Source: Clostridia bacterium (GTDB taxonomy: Bacteria; Bacillota; Clostridia; Oscillospirales; Acutalibacteraceae). Taken from it: 64,000 nt of DNA. The first letter of the stretch is position 1. Each line of letters begins with the position of its first letter. This document shows, piece after piece, positions 33,324 through 42,498 of the stretch. A program made the translations under genes and the position numbers. The stretch lies in NCBI GenBank assembly GCA_017416765.1, contig JAFQBE010000035.1:62001-126000 (forward strand), given 5' to 3'. The notes under the pieces were generated by a model. That model saw nothing but the letters and a program-made list of their open reading frames with translations, was not told the origin of the DNA and searched no databases.

Positions 33324-34247
33324 TTATGCAAAAAGTTCGGTTGAAAGGTATCTGTCGCCGCCGTCGGGCAGAAGGACTACTATTTTTTTGCCTGCATTCT
33401 CTTCACGCTTTGCAATTTCAATTGCTGCTTTCAGCGCCGCGCCTGATGAAATACCGGCGAGGAAGCCCTCGGTTTTGCCGATAAGGTTGCCGGTTGAAAA
33501 AGCATCCTCATCAGAAACGGTGATAATTTCATCAATAATGCTTGTGTTCAGCACCTTAGGCACAAAGCCTGCGCCTATGCCCTGAATTTTGTGCGTACCT
33601 GCAACTCCCTTTGAAAGTACGGGAGAATTTTCAGGCTCAACAGCAACTATTTTTATATCGGGGTTTTGCTCTTTAAGGTATTCGCCCGTACCCGTTATTG
33701 TGCCGCCTGTTCCGACTGCGGAAACAAAATAATCAATATCGCCCTGCATATCGGCATATATTTCAGGACCTGTTGTTTTATAGTGTGCCGCAGCGTTTGC
33801 AGGGTTTTCAAACTGACCTGCAACCATGCTGCCGGGAATTTCGGCAGCTAACTCATTCGCCTTTTCTATTGCACCGCTCATACCCTTTGCGCCGTCGGTC
33901 AGCACAAGCTCTGCGCCGTATGCCTTCATCATTCTGCGGCGTTCTTCCGACATAGTTTCGGGCATTACAATAATTGCGCGGTAACCCTTTGCAACGGCAA
34001 CCGCGGCTATACCTATACCTGTGTTGCCGCTTGTAGGCTCAATTATAACCGAGCCGCTTTTCAGCCTGCCGTTCATTTCGGCATCCTCAATCATGGAAAG
34101 GCCGACCCTGTCCTTAACACTGCCTGCAGGATTAAAATATTCAAGCTTTGCATAAATTTCAGCCTTCAAACCGAAACGCTTTTCAATTCTTTCAAGTCGG
34201 AGCATCGGTGTTTTGCCGATAAGCTCATCAATTGATTTATAAACCAT
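33324..34247 (-). CDS. cysK: Cysteine synthase A (O-acetylserine sulfhydrylase)
   Basis: 307 residues. NPAGSVKDR carries the PLP lysine, PTSGNTGIG is the phosphate/substrate loop, GTGGTITGTGEYLK binds the PLP phosphate, and GISSGAA is near the C-terminus. It makes L-cysteine from O-acetylserine and sulfide. AGGGG precedes the ATG. It is the last gene of a tight minus-strand block (36581 to 33324), 14 bases after a membrane-protein gene; the association looks incidental. Confidence 0.93.
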   Translation of the reverse strand: MVYKSIDELIGKTPMLRLERIEKRFGLKAEIYAKLEYFNPAGSVKDRVGLSMIEDAEMNGRLKSGSVIIEPTSGNTGIGIAAVAVAKGYRAIIVMPETMSEERRRMMKAYGAELVLTDGAKGMSGAIEKANELAAEIPGSMVAGQFENPANAAAHYKTTGPEIYADMQGDIDYFVSAVGTGGTITGTGEYLKEQNPDIKIVAVEPENSPVLSKGVAGTHKIQGIGAGFVPKVLNTSIIDEIITVSDEDAFSTGNLIGKTEGFLAGISSGAALKAAIEIAKREENAGKKIVVLLPDGGDRYLSTELFA

Positions 34248-34261
34248 ATCTGTACCCCTGA

Positions 34262-34786
34262 TTATTTATATAAATATTTTGTGAGTTTCCTGTCAACATA
34301 TACCGACGGCTTTGTTTTTTCAACATGGGTTATCAGCGCGGAATAAAGCTCCTTATGTTCGGACATTGTGCAGGGTATTACTATGCAGGTGGGCATATCC
34401 TCAACTGTCAGATGAAGATTATAGCGCCAGAAAATTATATCGCGCCCTGCTTCCATTTTTTCTATTTTGGAGCAGGGAATATCAAACACCTTCATATCCT
34501 GCTTTGTGTTTTCGGTTTTTAGTGAACCAAAGGCAAAGGAACGGACATTTTTAATTTTGAAATCCTTGAAAATAATTTTCCCTTCGTCGAGCATAACCTT
34601 CTGCTTCATATCCGAAAAGAACGAAATGATAAGCAGAACAAAAACAACAGCGACTATACCGAGCATCATGCTGATTTCCGACCCCGGGAAAAAATACATG
34701 AATATTCCGAGCATTATACCGACTGTTACAAGGGACAGAAATGAGCTTAAAATGCTCCAACCAACACTTCTTTTATATTCTTTCAT
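34262..34786 (-). CDS. Small membrane protein with a PH-like soluble domain, function unknown
   Basis: 174 residues. Two adjacent hydrophobic helices (about 10-30 and 35-57) are followed by a beta-rich domain (KQKVMLDEGKIIFKDFKI to HVEKTKPSVYV) that resembles bacterial PH-like (YdjN/DUF304-type) domains. No catalytic motif is seen. GGGAG is 8 bases before the ATG at 34786; an in-frame GTG at 34795 overlaps the RluA stop and touches the SD. It is coupled to the RluA-type gene. Confidence 0.55.
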   Translation of the reverse strand: MKEYKRSVGWSILSSFLSLVTVGIMLGIFMYFFPGSEISMMLGIVAVVFVLLIISFFSDMKQKVMLDEGKIIFKDFKIKNVRSFAFGSLKTENTKQDMKVFDIPCSKIEKMEAGRDIIFWRYNLHLTVEDMPTCIVIPCTMSEHKELYSALITHVEKTKPSVYVDRKLTKYLYK

Positions 34787-34791
34787 TTTCA

Positions 34792-35658
34792 TCACTCCCG
34801 GAAAAGTTTTTTCATATCATCGGGCAACGGTGCTTCAAACACCATTTTCTCGTTTGTTACAGGATGAATTAAGGTTACCTTTGTACAGTGCAGAGCATGG
34901 CGGCTTATTTTTTCCGTACTGCCGCCGTACATGTCGTCACCCGCAAGCGGTGTGCCAAGCCAAGCAAAATGCACCCGTATCTGATGCGTTCTGCCCGTTT
35001 CAAGGGTTATGTGCAGCTTTGAAAGTCCGTTCGCATTCTCCAACGCAGTCCAATGCGTTACGGCATGTTCACCGCCCTCGCCTACCGCGCGCAAAGTTTT
35101 CATAGGGTCAGGTCGGATTATAGGTGCGTTTATTGTACCGCTGCCTGTATACTCGCCCTCAACAACTGCAATATATTCTTTTTCGTAGCTGCCTGCAAGC
35201 TTTGCGGAAGCAAATTTGTGCAGGGCACAGATTACTATGCCCGATGTGCCTTTATCAAGCCTGCCTGCCGCACGAAAGACCGCATCTTTTCCTTTTTGCG
35301 CAAGGTAATATGCAACCGCATTTGCAAGCGTATCGCCCTGGTGGTTATGGGTCGGATGCATGGCAAGCCCCGCAGGCTTGTTGATAACAAGAATATCATC
35401 ATCTTCATAAACCGTTTCAAACTGTGCCTGCTGCGGCTCGGCTGTGCTTTTATCGGCGGGCAGAATGAGCGTCAGCGTTGCGCCCGCTTTCAGCGGGTCA
35501 ATAGTGCGTATTGGTTCACCGTCAAGCAGCATTGAGCCTTTAATCTGCTTGAGCGAACGCACCGTTCTGTAGGATATGCCTATACCGCCGCGCAGAAAAT
35601 TATTAACTTTTTCACCGTCAAATTCGGGCGGTACAACATAATCAATTTTTCTGTTCAT
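34792..35658 (-). CDS. RluA-family pseudouridine synthase
   Basis: 288 residues. An N-terminal S4-like domain (VNNFLRGGIGISYRTVRSL) precedes the catalytic domain, with GRLDKGTSGIVICA containing the catalytic Asp and HQIRVHFAWLGTPLAGDDMYG. It isomerises uridine in 23S rRNA or tRNA; the exact position modified (RluD-, RluC- or RluA-like) is not predictable. The start overlaps the upstream stop by four bases. Confidence 0.9.
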   Translation of the reverse strand: MNRKIDYVVPPEFDGEKVNNFLRGGIGISYRTVRSLKQIKGSMLLDGEPIRTIDPLKAGATLTLILPADKSTAEPQQAQFETVYEDDDILVINKPAGLAMHPTHNHQGDTLANAVAYYLAQKGKDAVFRAAGRLDKGTSGIVICALHKFASAKLAGSYEKEYIAVVEGEYTGSGTINAPIIRPDPMKTLRAVGEGGEHAVTHWTALENANGLSKLHITLETGRTHQIRVHFAWLGTPLAGDDMYGGSTEKISRHALHCTKVTLIHPVTNEKMVFEAPLPDDMKKLFRE

Positions 35659-36581
35659 ATAATTTCAAAAATTCTTTCGGGATTTTCGTCCGAATACTCA
35701 ATCTCAGCGGAATACATTCTTGCAAGGTCAGCAAGTGTATCAATGCTTTTACATTCAAGCTGCGAAAAAATCGCAGCAATTATTTTTACGCTTATTATTG
35801 CAAAGCCAACCTTTGACACAACATCACCATCATACAATGCAGACGGCATATGGCGGTACAGAAAATAAACCAACAGCTGTTCAAACGCTGTCTGAAATTC
35901 GGCTTCAATAAAAAAATGATTTGTGCTTTTTAAAAGTTCAAGCTTTTCTTCCCATTCCTTATCCAGCCGTTCAAGCAAAGAATAGAATTCTGCCCACTCG
36001 GCAAAGCTCATATCGGGTAAATCAAAGCCGCAGAAATCGCAAAGATTCTCTGTTCTTTCTTCTACGGTAAATTCTCTGTCCTGCGCAATTGCAAACAGAT
36101 TATCGGTAAATTTTAAAAGTGCAGTTTCTTCTTCGTCTGCCTGTTCATTTACACCGTCATCTTCAAGAACAATTAATTTTGTTTTTTCTTTTTTGCTCAA
36201 TATCAGCTTTGCAGCTGCTTCACAGCTTAAACCTAAACCGATTTCGGTACGGTCAGCAAAATAATTTCTGAATCTCGGGTGGTCGGCACAGATGTTGCAA
36301 AGCGCCCCTTCACCAAGGCTGCATATAATTTCGCAAAGTCCGTCAGCTTGCAAAAACGGACAGCGTAAATTTTTATCAACTGCAAAACATGCACCTTCAT
36401 CAGTAACGGATATTGACTTTTTCAGCTTTTCGCCCAATGCACCACCAACGGTTTTATAGTATTCGTATGTATCTTCATCAACAGCAATATCCCAGCCGAC
36501 ACAGCAGCTGTGGCGGCAGGCTGAGGCTATACACGAAAAGCTGTTATAATAATCAGGTGCTATGAGCTTCAAAGTTTTCAC
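35655..36581 (-). CDS. FliB-like lysine N-methylase family protein
   Basis: 308 residues. The N-terminal cysteine pattern (FSCIASACRHSCCVGWDI, CPFLQADGLCEIICSLGEGALCNICADHPR) matches the flagellin lysine-N-methylase FliB family, whose cysteines probably hold an Fe-S or metal centre. In Salmonella FliB methylates flagellin lysines. No flagellar gene is in this window, so another target is possible. GTG at 36581 is the longest start; TTG at 36572 is better spaced from AAGGA and could be the true start. Confidence 0.75.
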   Translation of the reverse strand: MKTLKLIAPDYYNSFSCIASACRHSCCVGWDIAVDEDTYEYYKTVGGALGEKLKKSISVTDEGACFAVDKNLRCPFLQADGLCEIICSLGEGALCNICADHPRFRNYFADRTEIGLGLSCEAAAKLILSKKEKTKLIVLEDDGVNEQADEEETALLKFTDNLFAIAQDREFTVEERTENLCDFCGFDLPDMSFAEWAEFYSLLERLDKEWEEKLELLKSTNHFFIEAEFQTAFEQLLVYFLYRHMPSALYDGDVVSKVGFAIISVKIIAAIFSQLECKSIDTLADLARMYSAEIEYSDENPERIFEII

Positions 36582-36632
36582 ATCCTTAATAATATTTTAT
36601 TATAAATAAAACTTTTGCAAAAGGCAAGCAGT

Positions 36633-37346
36633 TTATTCTAAAGACATATTACCTATTGAACTCACACCGCCGCATTCAAACATAGCGCACAAAAATAAAA
36701 ACAAATCTACACCGTTTGGGCAGAGCTTTAAAATTTCTTCGGATACATTCAATTCAAAACCTTCCGTACCGATTAGGTCGGTTGAAAAAACATATTTTGC
36801 CTGTTCGTTTGTTTTTTCACCAATAAAAGCACCAAACTTTTCGGTTTTCAAGGTACTGCCGCATATTATTGGCGAAGCACCGTAATTCTCGAGCAGGTCA
36901 GCACACATGGTAAAATATTTTTCCGGGTAATCGGTAGCTATTTTAATTTTATAAGCGCAGTTTATAATACGATGAATATATTGCGGCAAAACAGCGTTTT
37001 TATCTTCAATCAGCATTGTGCGCTTTTTTGCACTTTCGCCCGTATCAAGCCTTGCCGCTGCGGTATTGAGCATAAGCAGCAGCGGCAGAGTATCGGGCAC
37101 AAATTTTTTCAGATAAGAGTTTGATGGCAAATCAATGCCGTTTTGCAGAACAATGCTTTTTAACGCACAGCCTGCCGCACACTCAACTGCTTTCCAGTCA
37201 ATCCCCTTTTTGCCCGCAAATATTTTTATATGCCGGAACGGTGCGCCGCCTATAACGGCAGCATTTGCAGCTTCGATTCTGCATTTTCTTCGTCTGATAT
37301 ACCTTGATTTTCTGTTTTCCTTTTCAAGCGTAATAACCGCGAACAT
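36633..37346 (-). CDS. Conserved-looking protein of unknown function
   Basis: 237 residues, cytosolic; I do not recognise it. The N-terminus is basic (KENRKSRYIRRRKCRIE). The middle has a helical stretch, with VDLFLFLCAMFECGG near the C-terminus. KIKIATDYPEKYFTMCADLLENYGASPIICGS resembles a Rossmann-like strand-helix-strand and could bind a nucleotide. AAGGGG lies 8 bases before the ATG. It lies 51 bases upstream of the fliB-like gene on the same strand and may be first in that operon. Confidence 0.6.
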   Translation of the reverse strand: MFAVITLEKENRKSRYIRRRKCRIEAANAAVIGGAPFRHIKIFAGKKGIDWKAVECAAGCALKSIVLQNGIDLPSNSYLKKFVPDTLPLLLMLNTAAARLDTGESAKKRTMLIEDKNAVLPQYIHRIINCAYKIKIATDYPEKYFTMCADLLENYGASPIICGSTLKTEKFGAFIGEKTNEQAKYVFSTDLIGTEGFELNVSEEILKLCPNGVDLFLFLCAMFECGGVSSIGNMSLE

Positions 37347-37375
37347 AAAAATTACCCCTTAAAGTAAATTTGCTA

Positions 37376-37404
37376 TTGTTAAATATATTATTCTTTGCTA
37401 TAAT
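37376..37404 (+). promoter_or_regulatory. Promoter of the GH13 operon
   Basis: TTGTTA (37376-37381), 17-base spacer, TATAAT (37399-37404). Confidence 0.65.
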
Positions 37405-37440
37405 TATGTAGTATACTTTTCATAAGGAGCGTCATGAACT

Positions 37441-39105
37441 ATGAAAAAAACACAGTGGTACAAAGACATAACCTGTTATCAGATCTGGCCCCGCTCATTC
37501 TGCGACGGCAACGGCGACGGTATAGGTGACCTTGAAGGCGTGCTTTCAAAGCTCGACTATCTTCAGGAGCTCGGCATTACCTGCATCTGGTTTTCACCCC
37601 TTTACTGCTCACCCAATGCTGACTTCGGCTACGACATTTCCGACTATATGCAGATTTCGCCCGATTACGGTGACAACGAGCTTTTCAAAAAAGTGCTTGA
37701 CGAAGCTCACAAGCGCGGCATGAAGGTCATTATGGACCTTGTCGTAAACCACACCTCAGATGAACACGAATGGTTCAAAAAGGGTATTGACAAAAACAGC
37801 AAATACCACAATTACTATATCTGGCGCGACGGCAAGGGCGACAAGCGTCCCAACAACTGGTCATCACTTTTTGAAGGTAAGGCTTGGGAATACTGCCCTG
37901 AAAACGGTCAGTACTATCTCCACCTTTTCTCCAAAAAACAGCCCGACCTCAACATGGACAACCACGAAGTACGCGAAGAAGTAAAGAACATAATGCGTTT
38001 CTGGCTCGACATGGGTGTTGACGGCTTCCGTGAAGATGTTATTACCTTTGTTTCCAAGCGTGAAGGTCTGCCCAACGGTCTTCCCATTCCTCAGGCATGC
38101 GGCATGGAACACTATATGGACGGTCCGCACATTCACGAATACCTCAAAGAATTCCGCGAGGTTCTCAACGAGTACGATTGCTTTGTAGTCGGTGAAGCTC
38201 CGATGATGACTCCCAACAAAGCACTCAAATATATCCGCGAAGGCGACGGTATGGAGCTTGATATGATGTTCCATTTCCAGCACATGGAAGCAGACTGCCT
38301 TTTCACCGATTTCATGGCCATGCCTTTCAGCTTAAAGCGTCTTAAAGGTGCTTTCTCCAAGTGGCAGACAGGTCTGCGCGGCAAGGCATGGAACGCACTC
38401 TACATGGAAAACCATGACCATCCGCGAATCATCTCCCGCTACGGCAGCGAAAAATACAGAACCGAAAGCGGCAAGGCAATTGCCAACTCCTATATGCTCC
38501 AGTGCGGCACGCCCTTCATTTATCAGGGTCAGGAAATCGGCATGATAAACATTGACCTGCCCGAGGTTGAAGACTATCAGGACGTTTTCGCAATCAACAA
38601 CTACAAAACCCTGCGTATGCTCGGTTTCTCCGATGCAAAGGCAAAGCAGCGCCTTAAAACCTCCAGCCGCGGCAACGCACGCACTCCCGTACAATGGAGC
38701 GGTGCAGAAAATGCAGGCTTTACCACAGGCACACCGTGGATGCCGGTAAACCCCAACTATAAGGACGGCATCAACGCTGAAGCTGAAATGGCAAACCCGA
38801 AATCTCTTTTCAATCACTATAAGGCACTTATTAAATTCCGCAAAGAAAACCCCGTAGCAGTTTACGGCGATTACACCGAATACAACAAGTCAAGCTCCGA
38901 GCTTTATGTGTTCTCAAGAAGCTATGAAGGCAAGAAAATGCTTGTAATCTGCTCCTACTCAGAGAAAGCTGCAAAGTTCACCGCACCCGCAGGCTTCGAC
39001 CTGAGCAAGGGCGAATGCATACTCTGCAACTACGATAACAACAAGGTTGAAAACAACGGCTTCACCACACGCCCCTATGAAACAAGAGTTTATCTTTTTG
39101 ATTAA
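37441..39105 (+). CDS. GH13 alpha-glucosidase (oligo-1,6-glucosidase type)
   Basis: 554 residues, cytosolic. GH13 conserved regions: I MDLVVNHTSDEH, II GVDGFREDVI (nucleophile Asp), III FVVGEAP (acid/base Glu) and IV MENHDHPR (transition-state Asp). The N-terminal QIWPRSFCDGNGDGIGDLEGV is the calcium-loop form common in oligo-1,6-glucosidases and sucrase-type enzymes. It hydrolyses short alpha-glucosides such as isomaltose. Region II has Glu where Met is usual (REDV). AAGGAG is 11 bases before the ATG. It has no sugar transporter alongside; a phosphatase gene follows after three bases. Confidence 0.9.
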   Translation: MKKTQWYKDITCYQIWPRSFCDGNGDGIGDLEGVLSKLDYLQELGITCIWFSPLYCSPNADFGYDISDYMQISPDYGDNELFKKVLDEAHKRGMKVIMDLVVNHTSDEHEWFKKGIDKNSKYHNYYIWRDGKGDKRPNNWSSLFEGKAWEYCPENGQYYLHLFSKKQPDLNMDNHEVREEVKNIMRFWLDMGVDGFREDVITFVSKREGLPNGLPIPQACGMEHYMDGPHIHEYLKEFREVLNEYDCFVVGEAPMMTPNKALKYIREGDGMELDMMFHFQHMEADCLFTDFMAMPFSLKRLKGAFSKWQTGLRGKAWNALYMENHDHPRIISRYGSEKYRTESGKAIANSYMLQCGTPFIYQGQEIGMINIDLPEVEDYQDVFAINNYKTLRMLGFSDAKAKQRLKTSSRGNARTPVQWSGAENAGFTTGTPWMPVNPNYKDGINAEAEMANPKSLFNHYKALIKFRKENPVAVYGDYTEYNKSSSELYVFSRSYEGKKMLVICSYSEKAAKFTAPAGFDLSKGECILCNYDNNKVENNGFTTRPYETRVYLFD

Positions 39106-39108
39106 GCC

Positions 39109-39768
39109 ATGCTTGATTTAAAAGAACGCAGCGATTATAATTTGCAGCTTGTTTTTGTGCGTCACGGCGAATCATTAAGCAATATCGGCTTGCCAACACC
39201 GAAGGAATTTTATGAAGAGGATACGCCTTTATCCGATTACGGCAGGCAGCAGGCGGATATGCTCTCATACGCATTTGAAAGCGGTGAAATAGCGCACATT
39301 TATTCAAGCCCGATGACACGCGCGATTCAGACGGTTTATCCGACGGCACAAAAGCTTGGCTTACAGATTGAACTGATGCCCGATTTGCTTGAGGTCGGTT
39401 CACTTACCGCAGGCTGCAAAAAGGAATTGATTGAAAAGCTTTTTCCGCTTGTAACTTTATGCGAAATCGAACCTACACCGTCGGGCGGAAAGCTGTGTTT
39501 ACCACCCGAAGAAAGCGAAAAAGAAAAAACTGACCGTGCAAAGCGTTGTATAAAGTATTTCAAAAACCTTTATTCAAACGGCGAAACAATCCTTGTTGCA
39601 ACCCACGGCACATTTTTCAGCCACCTGCTTTGCGCAGCTTTAGGCGTAAAGGAAGATAACCTTTTCCGCTGTCAGATTGATAACTGCGGTTGCACCGTTG
39701 TAACCTACAGAGGAGAAAACCGCCAGGCATTTTTGCGCACAGCAAACAACACCAATCATCTTAAATAA
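39109..39768 (+). CDS. Histidine phosphatase family protein
   Basis: 219 residues. LVFVRHGES is the catalytic RHG motif; PLSDYGRQQADML, YSSPMTRAIQT and LVATHGTFFSHLL (second His) complete the phosphoglycerate-mutase-like fold. Substrates range from sugar phosphates to small metabolites. It starts three bases after the GH13 stop, so the two are cotranscribed; a role on a glucose-derived phosphate is inference. Confidence 0.88.
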   Translation: MLDLKERSDYNLQLVFVRHGESLSNIGLPTPKEFYEEDTPLSDYGRQQADMLSYAFESGEIAHIYSSPMTRAIQTVYPTAQKLGLQIELMPDLLEVGSLTAGCKKELIEKLFPLVTLCEIEPTPSGGKLCLPPEESEKEKTDRAKRCIKYFKNLYSNGETILVATHGTFFSHLLCAALGVKEDNLFRCQIDNCGCTVVTYRGENRQAFLRTANNTNHLK

Positions 39769-39771
39769 CAA

Positions 39772-39813
39772 AACAGCGAATGTAATTTTTAAGGTTACAT
39801 TCGCTGTTATATT
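39772..39813. terminator. Bidirectional terminator between the phosphatase gene and clpC
   Basis: AACAGCGAATGTAA (39772-39785) pairs with TTACATTCGCTGTT (39795-39808). Confidence 0.85.
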
Positions 39814-39820
39814 TTATTCC

Positions 39821-42262
39821 TTATTTTTCAAAAACAAATTCGTCGCCGTTCAATCCGCAAACGCATTTGTCCCCCTGCTTAATTTTGCCCTCAAGTATTT
39901 CTTCCGAGAGCTTATCTTCAATTTTCGACTGAATCGCTCTGCGCAGCGGTCTTGCACCGTAAACGGGGTCAAAACCTGCATCGGCAATTTTTTCAACAGC
40001 TTCATCGCTGAATGAAACTTCAATACCCATGCCCTGAACACGCTTTGTAAGAACACTGAGCATACGCCTTGCAATTTCGGCAATATCCTCTTTTTGCAGC
40101 TTACGGAAAACTATAATGTCATCAACGCGGTTAAGAAATTCGGGTCTGAACGCATTTTTCAGCTCGCCCATTACGGCATCGCGGATTTTTTCATCGCTCA
40201 TGCTGCCGCCCTTTTCCGCGCCGAAGCCGAGATTACTGCCGCCGCCTGCAATCTGTTTAGCACCGATATTCGATGTCATTATTATAATGCAGTTTTTGAA
40301 ATCAACCTTGCGTCCTTGAGAGTCGGTAAGAATGCCGTCATCAAGAATCTGAAGCATCATATTAAAAACATCAGGGTGTGCTTTTTCAATTTCGTCAAAC
40401 AGAATTACGGAATATGGCTTTCTGCGCACACGCTCTGTAAGCTGACCGCCTTCATCATATCCGACATAGCCGGGCGGTGAACCGACAAGGCGCGAAACGG
40501 TATGCTTTTCCATATACTCGGACATATCAAGGCGAATCATCGCGTTTTCATCGCCGAACATTGCCGCGGCAAGTGCCTTGCAAAGCTCTGTTTTACCTAC
40601 ACCCGTAGGGCCGAGGAAAATGAATGAACCCGTAGGCCTTTTCGGGTCTTTAAGACCAACTCTGCTGCGGCGGATTGCACGCGAAACAGCCTTAACTGCC
40701 TCATCCTGACCGACAATTCTTTCATGCAGTTCATTTTCCATATTGAGCAGACGCTGGCTTTCCTCCTGAGTAAGCTCGACTACAGGTATACCCGTCCAAC
40801 CGGAAACAATCTGCGCAATTTCGTTTGCTGTTACTTCGCCTGCGGCGCTTGAACTGCGCTGCTGCCAGTCATCCTTCTGCTTTTTAAGCTCAAGCTGTAA
40901 TTCGCGCTTTTCATCGCGCAGCTTTGCCGCACGCTCAAACTCCTGCGAATTTACAGCCGCCGACATTTCATCGTCATAAGCCTTTATTTTTTCTTCAAGC
41001 TCTTTCAAATCCGGCGGCGCAGTAAAGGCACGCAGGCGTACCTTTGATGCCGCTTCGTCAACAAGGTCAATAGCCTTATCGGGCAGATATCTGTCGCCGA
41101 TATAGCGCACTGACATTTTTACCGAAGCAATAATGGCTTCATCTGTAATTTTAACCTTGTGGTGCGCTTCGTATTTATCGCGCAGGCCTTTGAGAATTTC
41201 AACGGCTTCTTCTTCACTCGGTTCACCAACGGTTACGGGCTGAAAGCGTCTTTCAAGGGCAGCATCCTTTTCAATATGCTTGCGATATTCTTCAAGCGTT
41301 GTTGCACCGATAACCTGAATTTCGCCCCTTGCAAGTGAAGGCTTTAAAATATTTGCGGCATCTACCGCGCCCTCTGCCGAGCCTGCACCGATAAGGGTGT
41401 GAAGCTCATCAATAAACAGTATTGCGTTGCCGCATTTCACAACCTCTTCAAGTGCTGTTTTTATGCGTTCTTCAAAATCGCCCCTGTACTTTGTGCCGGC
41501 AACCATACCGGTAAGGTCAAGGGAAATAATCCGCTTGTCTGCAAGGGTTTCAGGTACTTCACCCGAAGCGATTTTTAGCGCAAGCCCTTCTGCAATGGCC
41601 GTTTTACCTACACCGGGTTCACCGATAAGGCAAGGATTGTTTTTGGTACGGCGGGAAAGAATCTGAATAACCCGTTCAATCTCCTTTGCTCTGCCGATAA
41701 CAGGGTCAATTTTGCTGTTGCGCGCCATATCCGTTAAATCCCTGCCGAACTGTTCAAGGGTTGGTGTATCGGATTTACCCTGAGCTTTGCCACCCTTTTC
41801 TGACGGTTGCTTTGCCGAGGGTGTGCTATTGAAAGCTTTTACAACATCACCCAGCACATCAGAGGGTGAAACACCGAGCTTTGAAATAATATTTACCGCA
41901 CAGTTTGAGCCTTCTTTAATAAGTGAAATGAGCAGATGCTCAGTTCCCGTGTAGGTGTGACCCATTGAGCGCGCCGCACCGATAGAAAGTTCAATAATAT
42001 ATTTGAGCCGCGGCGTAAAATCGTCCGGCACAAGCATGGTCGGTGTGCCGATACCAACTGTTGATTTGAGTACATTTTCAACATCATCGCTGCCTATTCC
42101 TCTTGCATTGAGTGCTGCACAGGCAACACCGCCGTCAGTACGGAGCAAGCCTGCAAGCAGATGCTCACTACCGACATATGTGTGCCCCAATTTCTCCGCG
42201 ACCTCAACCGCTGCATTGAGTGCCGCATTTGCCTTTTGTGTAAAACCTGTAAACTTGTACAT
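39821..42262 (-). CDS. clpC: ATP-dependent protease/unfoldase ATPase ClpC
   Basis: 813 residues. N-domain (Clp_N repeats, [15 protein letters not shown] and [15 protein letters not shown]). The first AAA+ domain has [15 protein letters not shown], followed by a coiled-coil/UVR middle ([20 protein letters not shown]). The second AAA+ has [15 protein letters not shown] and the ClpP-loop region. It unfolds damaged or McsB-tagged proteins for ClpP. The ATG at 42262 gives the family N-terminus [12 protein letters not shown] and is 11 bases from GGAG; earlier in-frame starts are too close. It is fourth after ctsR-mcsA-mcsB, separated from mcsB by a repeat-filled gap. Confidence 0.95.
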   Translation of the reverse strand: MYKFTGFTQKANAALNAAVEVAEKLGHTYVGSEHLLAGLLRTDGGVACAALNARGIGSDDVENVLKSTVGIGTPTMLVPDDFTPRLKYIIELSIGAARSMGHTYTGTEHLLISLIKEGSNCAVNIISKLGVSPSDVLGDVVKAFNSTPSAKQPSEKGGKAQGKSDTPTLEQFGRDLTDMARNSKIDPVIGRAKEIERVIQILSRRTKNNPCLIGEPGVGKTAIAEGLALKIASGEVPETLADKRIISLDLTGMVAGTKYRGDFEERIKTALEEVVKCGNAILFIDELHTLIGAGSAEGAVDAANILKPSLARGEIQVIGATTLEEYRKHIEKDAALERRFQPVTVGEPSEEEAVEILKGLRDKYEAHHKVKITDEAIIASVKMSVRYIGDRYLPDKAIDLVDEAASKVRLRAFTAPPDLKELEEKIKAYDDEMSAAVNSQEFERAAKLRDEKRELQLELKKQKDDWQQRSSSAAGEVTANEIAQIVSGWTGIPVVELTQEESQRLLNMENELHERIVGQDEAVKAVSRAIRRSRVGLKDPKRPTGSFIFLGPTGVGKTELCKALAAAMFGDENAMIRLDMSEYMEKHTVSRLVGSPPGYVGYDEGGQLTERVRRKPYSVILFDEIEKAHPDVFNMMLQILDDGILTDSQGRKVDFKNCIIIMTSNIGAKQIAGGGSNLGFGAEKGGSMSDEKIRDAVMGELKNAFRPEFLNRVDDIIVFRKLQKEDIAEIARRMLSVLTKRVQGMGIEVSFSDEAVEKIADAGFDPVYGARPLRRAIQSKIEDKLSEEILEGKIKQGDKCVCGLNGDEFVFEK

Positions 42263-42283
42263 ATAAATCATTACTCCTTCCAC

Positions 42284-42498
42284 AAAGTATGATTGGTAAT
42301 TGCAGTTTGTTGGGAACGAACAATGTAAAATGAAAAATTTAAAATGTAAAATTGTGGGAGGGCTCTGCCCTCACCCGATTGTAAATGGTGCTGTCATCCT
42401 GAGCGTAAGCGAAGGATCTTATATGATTCTTCACTGCGTTCAGAATGACATTCTATAAACGCGGAGCGAAGCGACCCTTAATTTTACATTTTTCATTT
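42284..42498. repeat. Repeat-filled gap between mcsB and clpC (dispersed repeat copy 3)
   Basis: TGTCATCCTGAGCGTAAGCG...TTCAGAATGACA (42392-42450) is the same element as at 16122 and 19981. It is nested between an inverted pair of AAAATGTAAAATT-like sequences (about 42325-42355 and 42478-42510) and GGGAGGGCTCTGCCCTC. GCGGAGCGAAGCGACCC (42459-42475) recurs at 46648-46663. It probably inserted within the operon. Confidence 0.7.
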
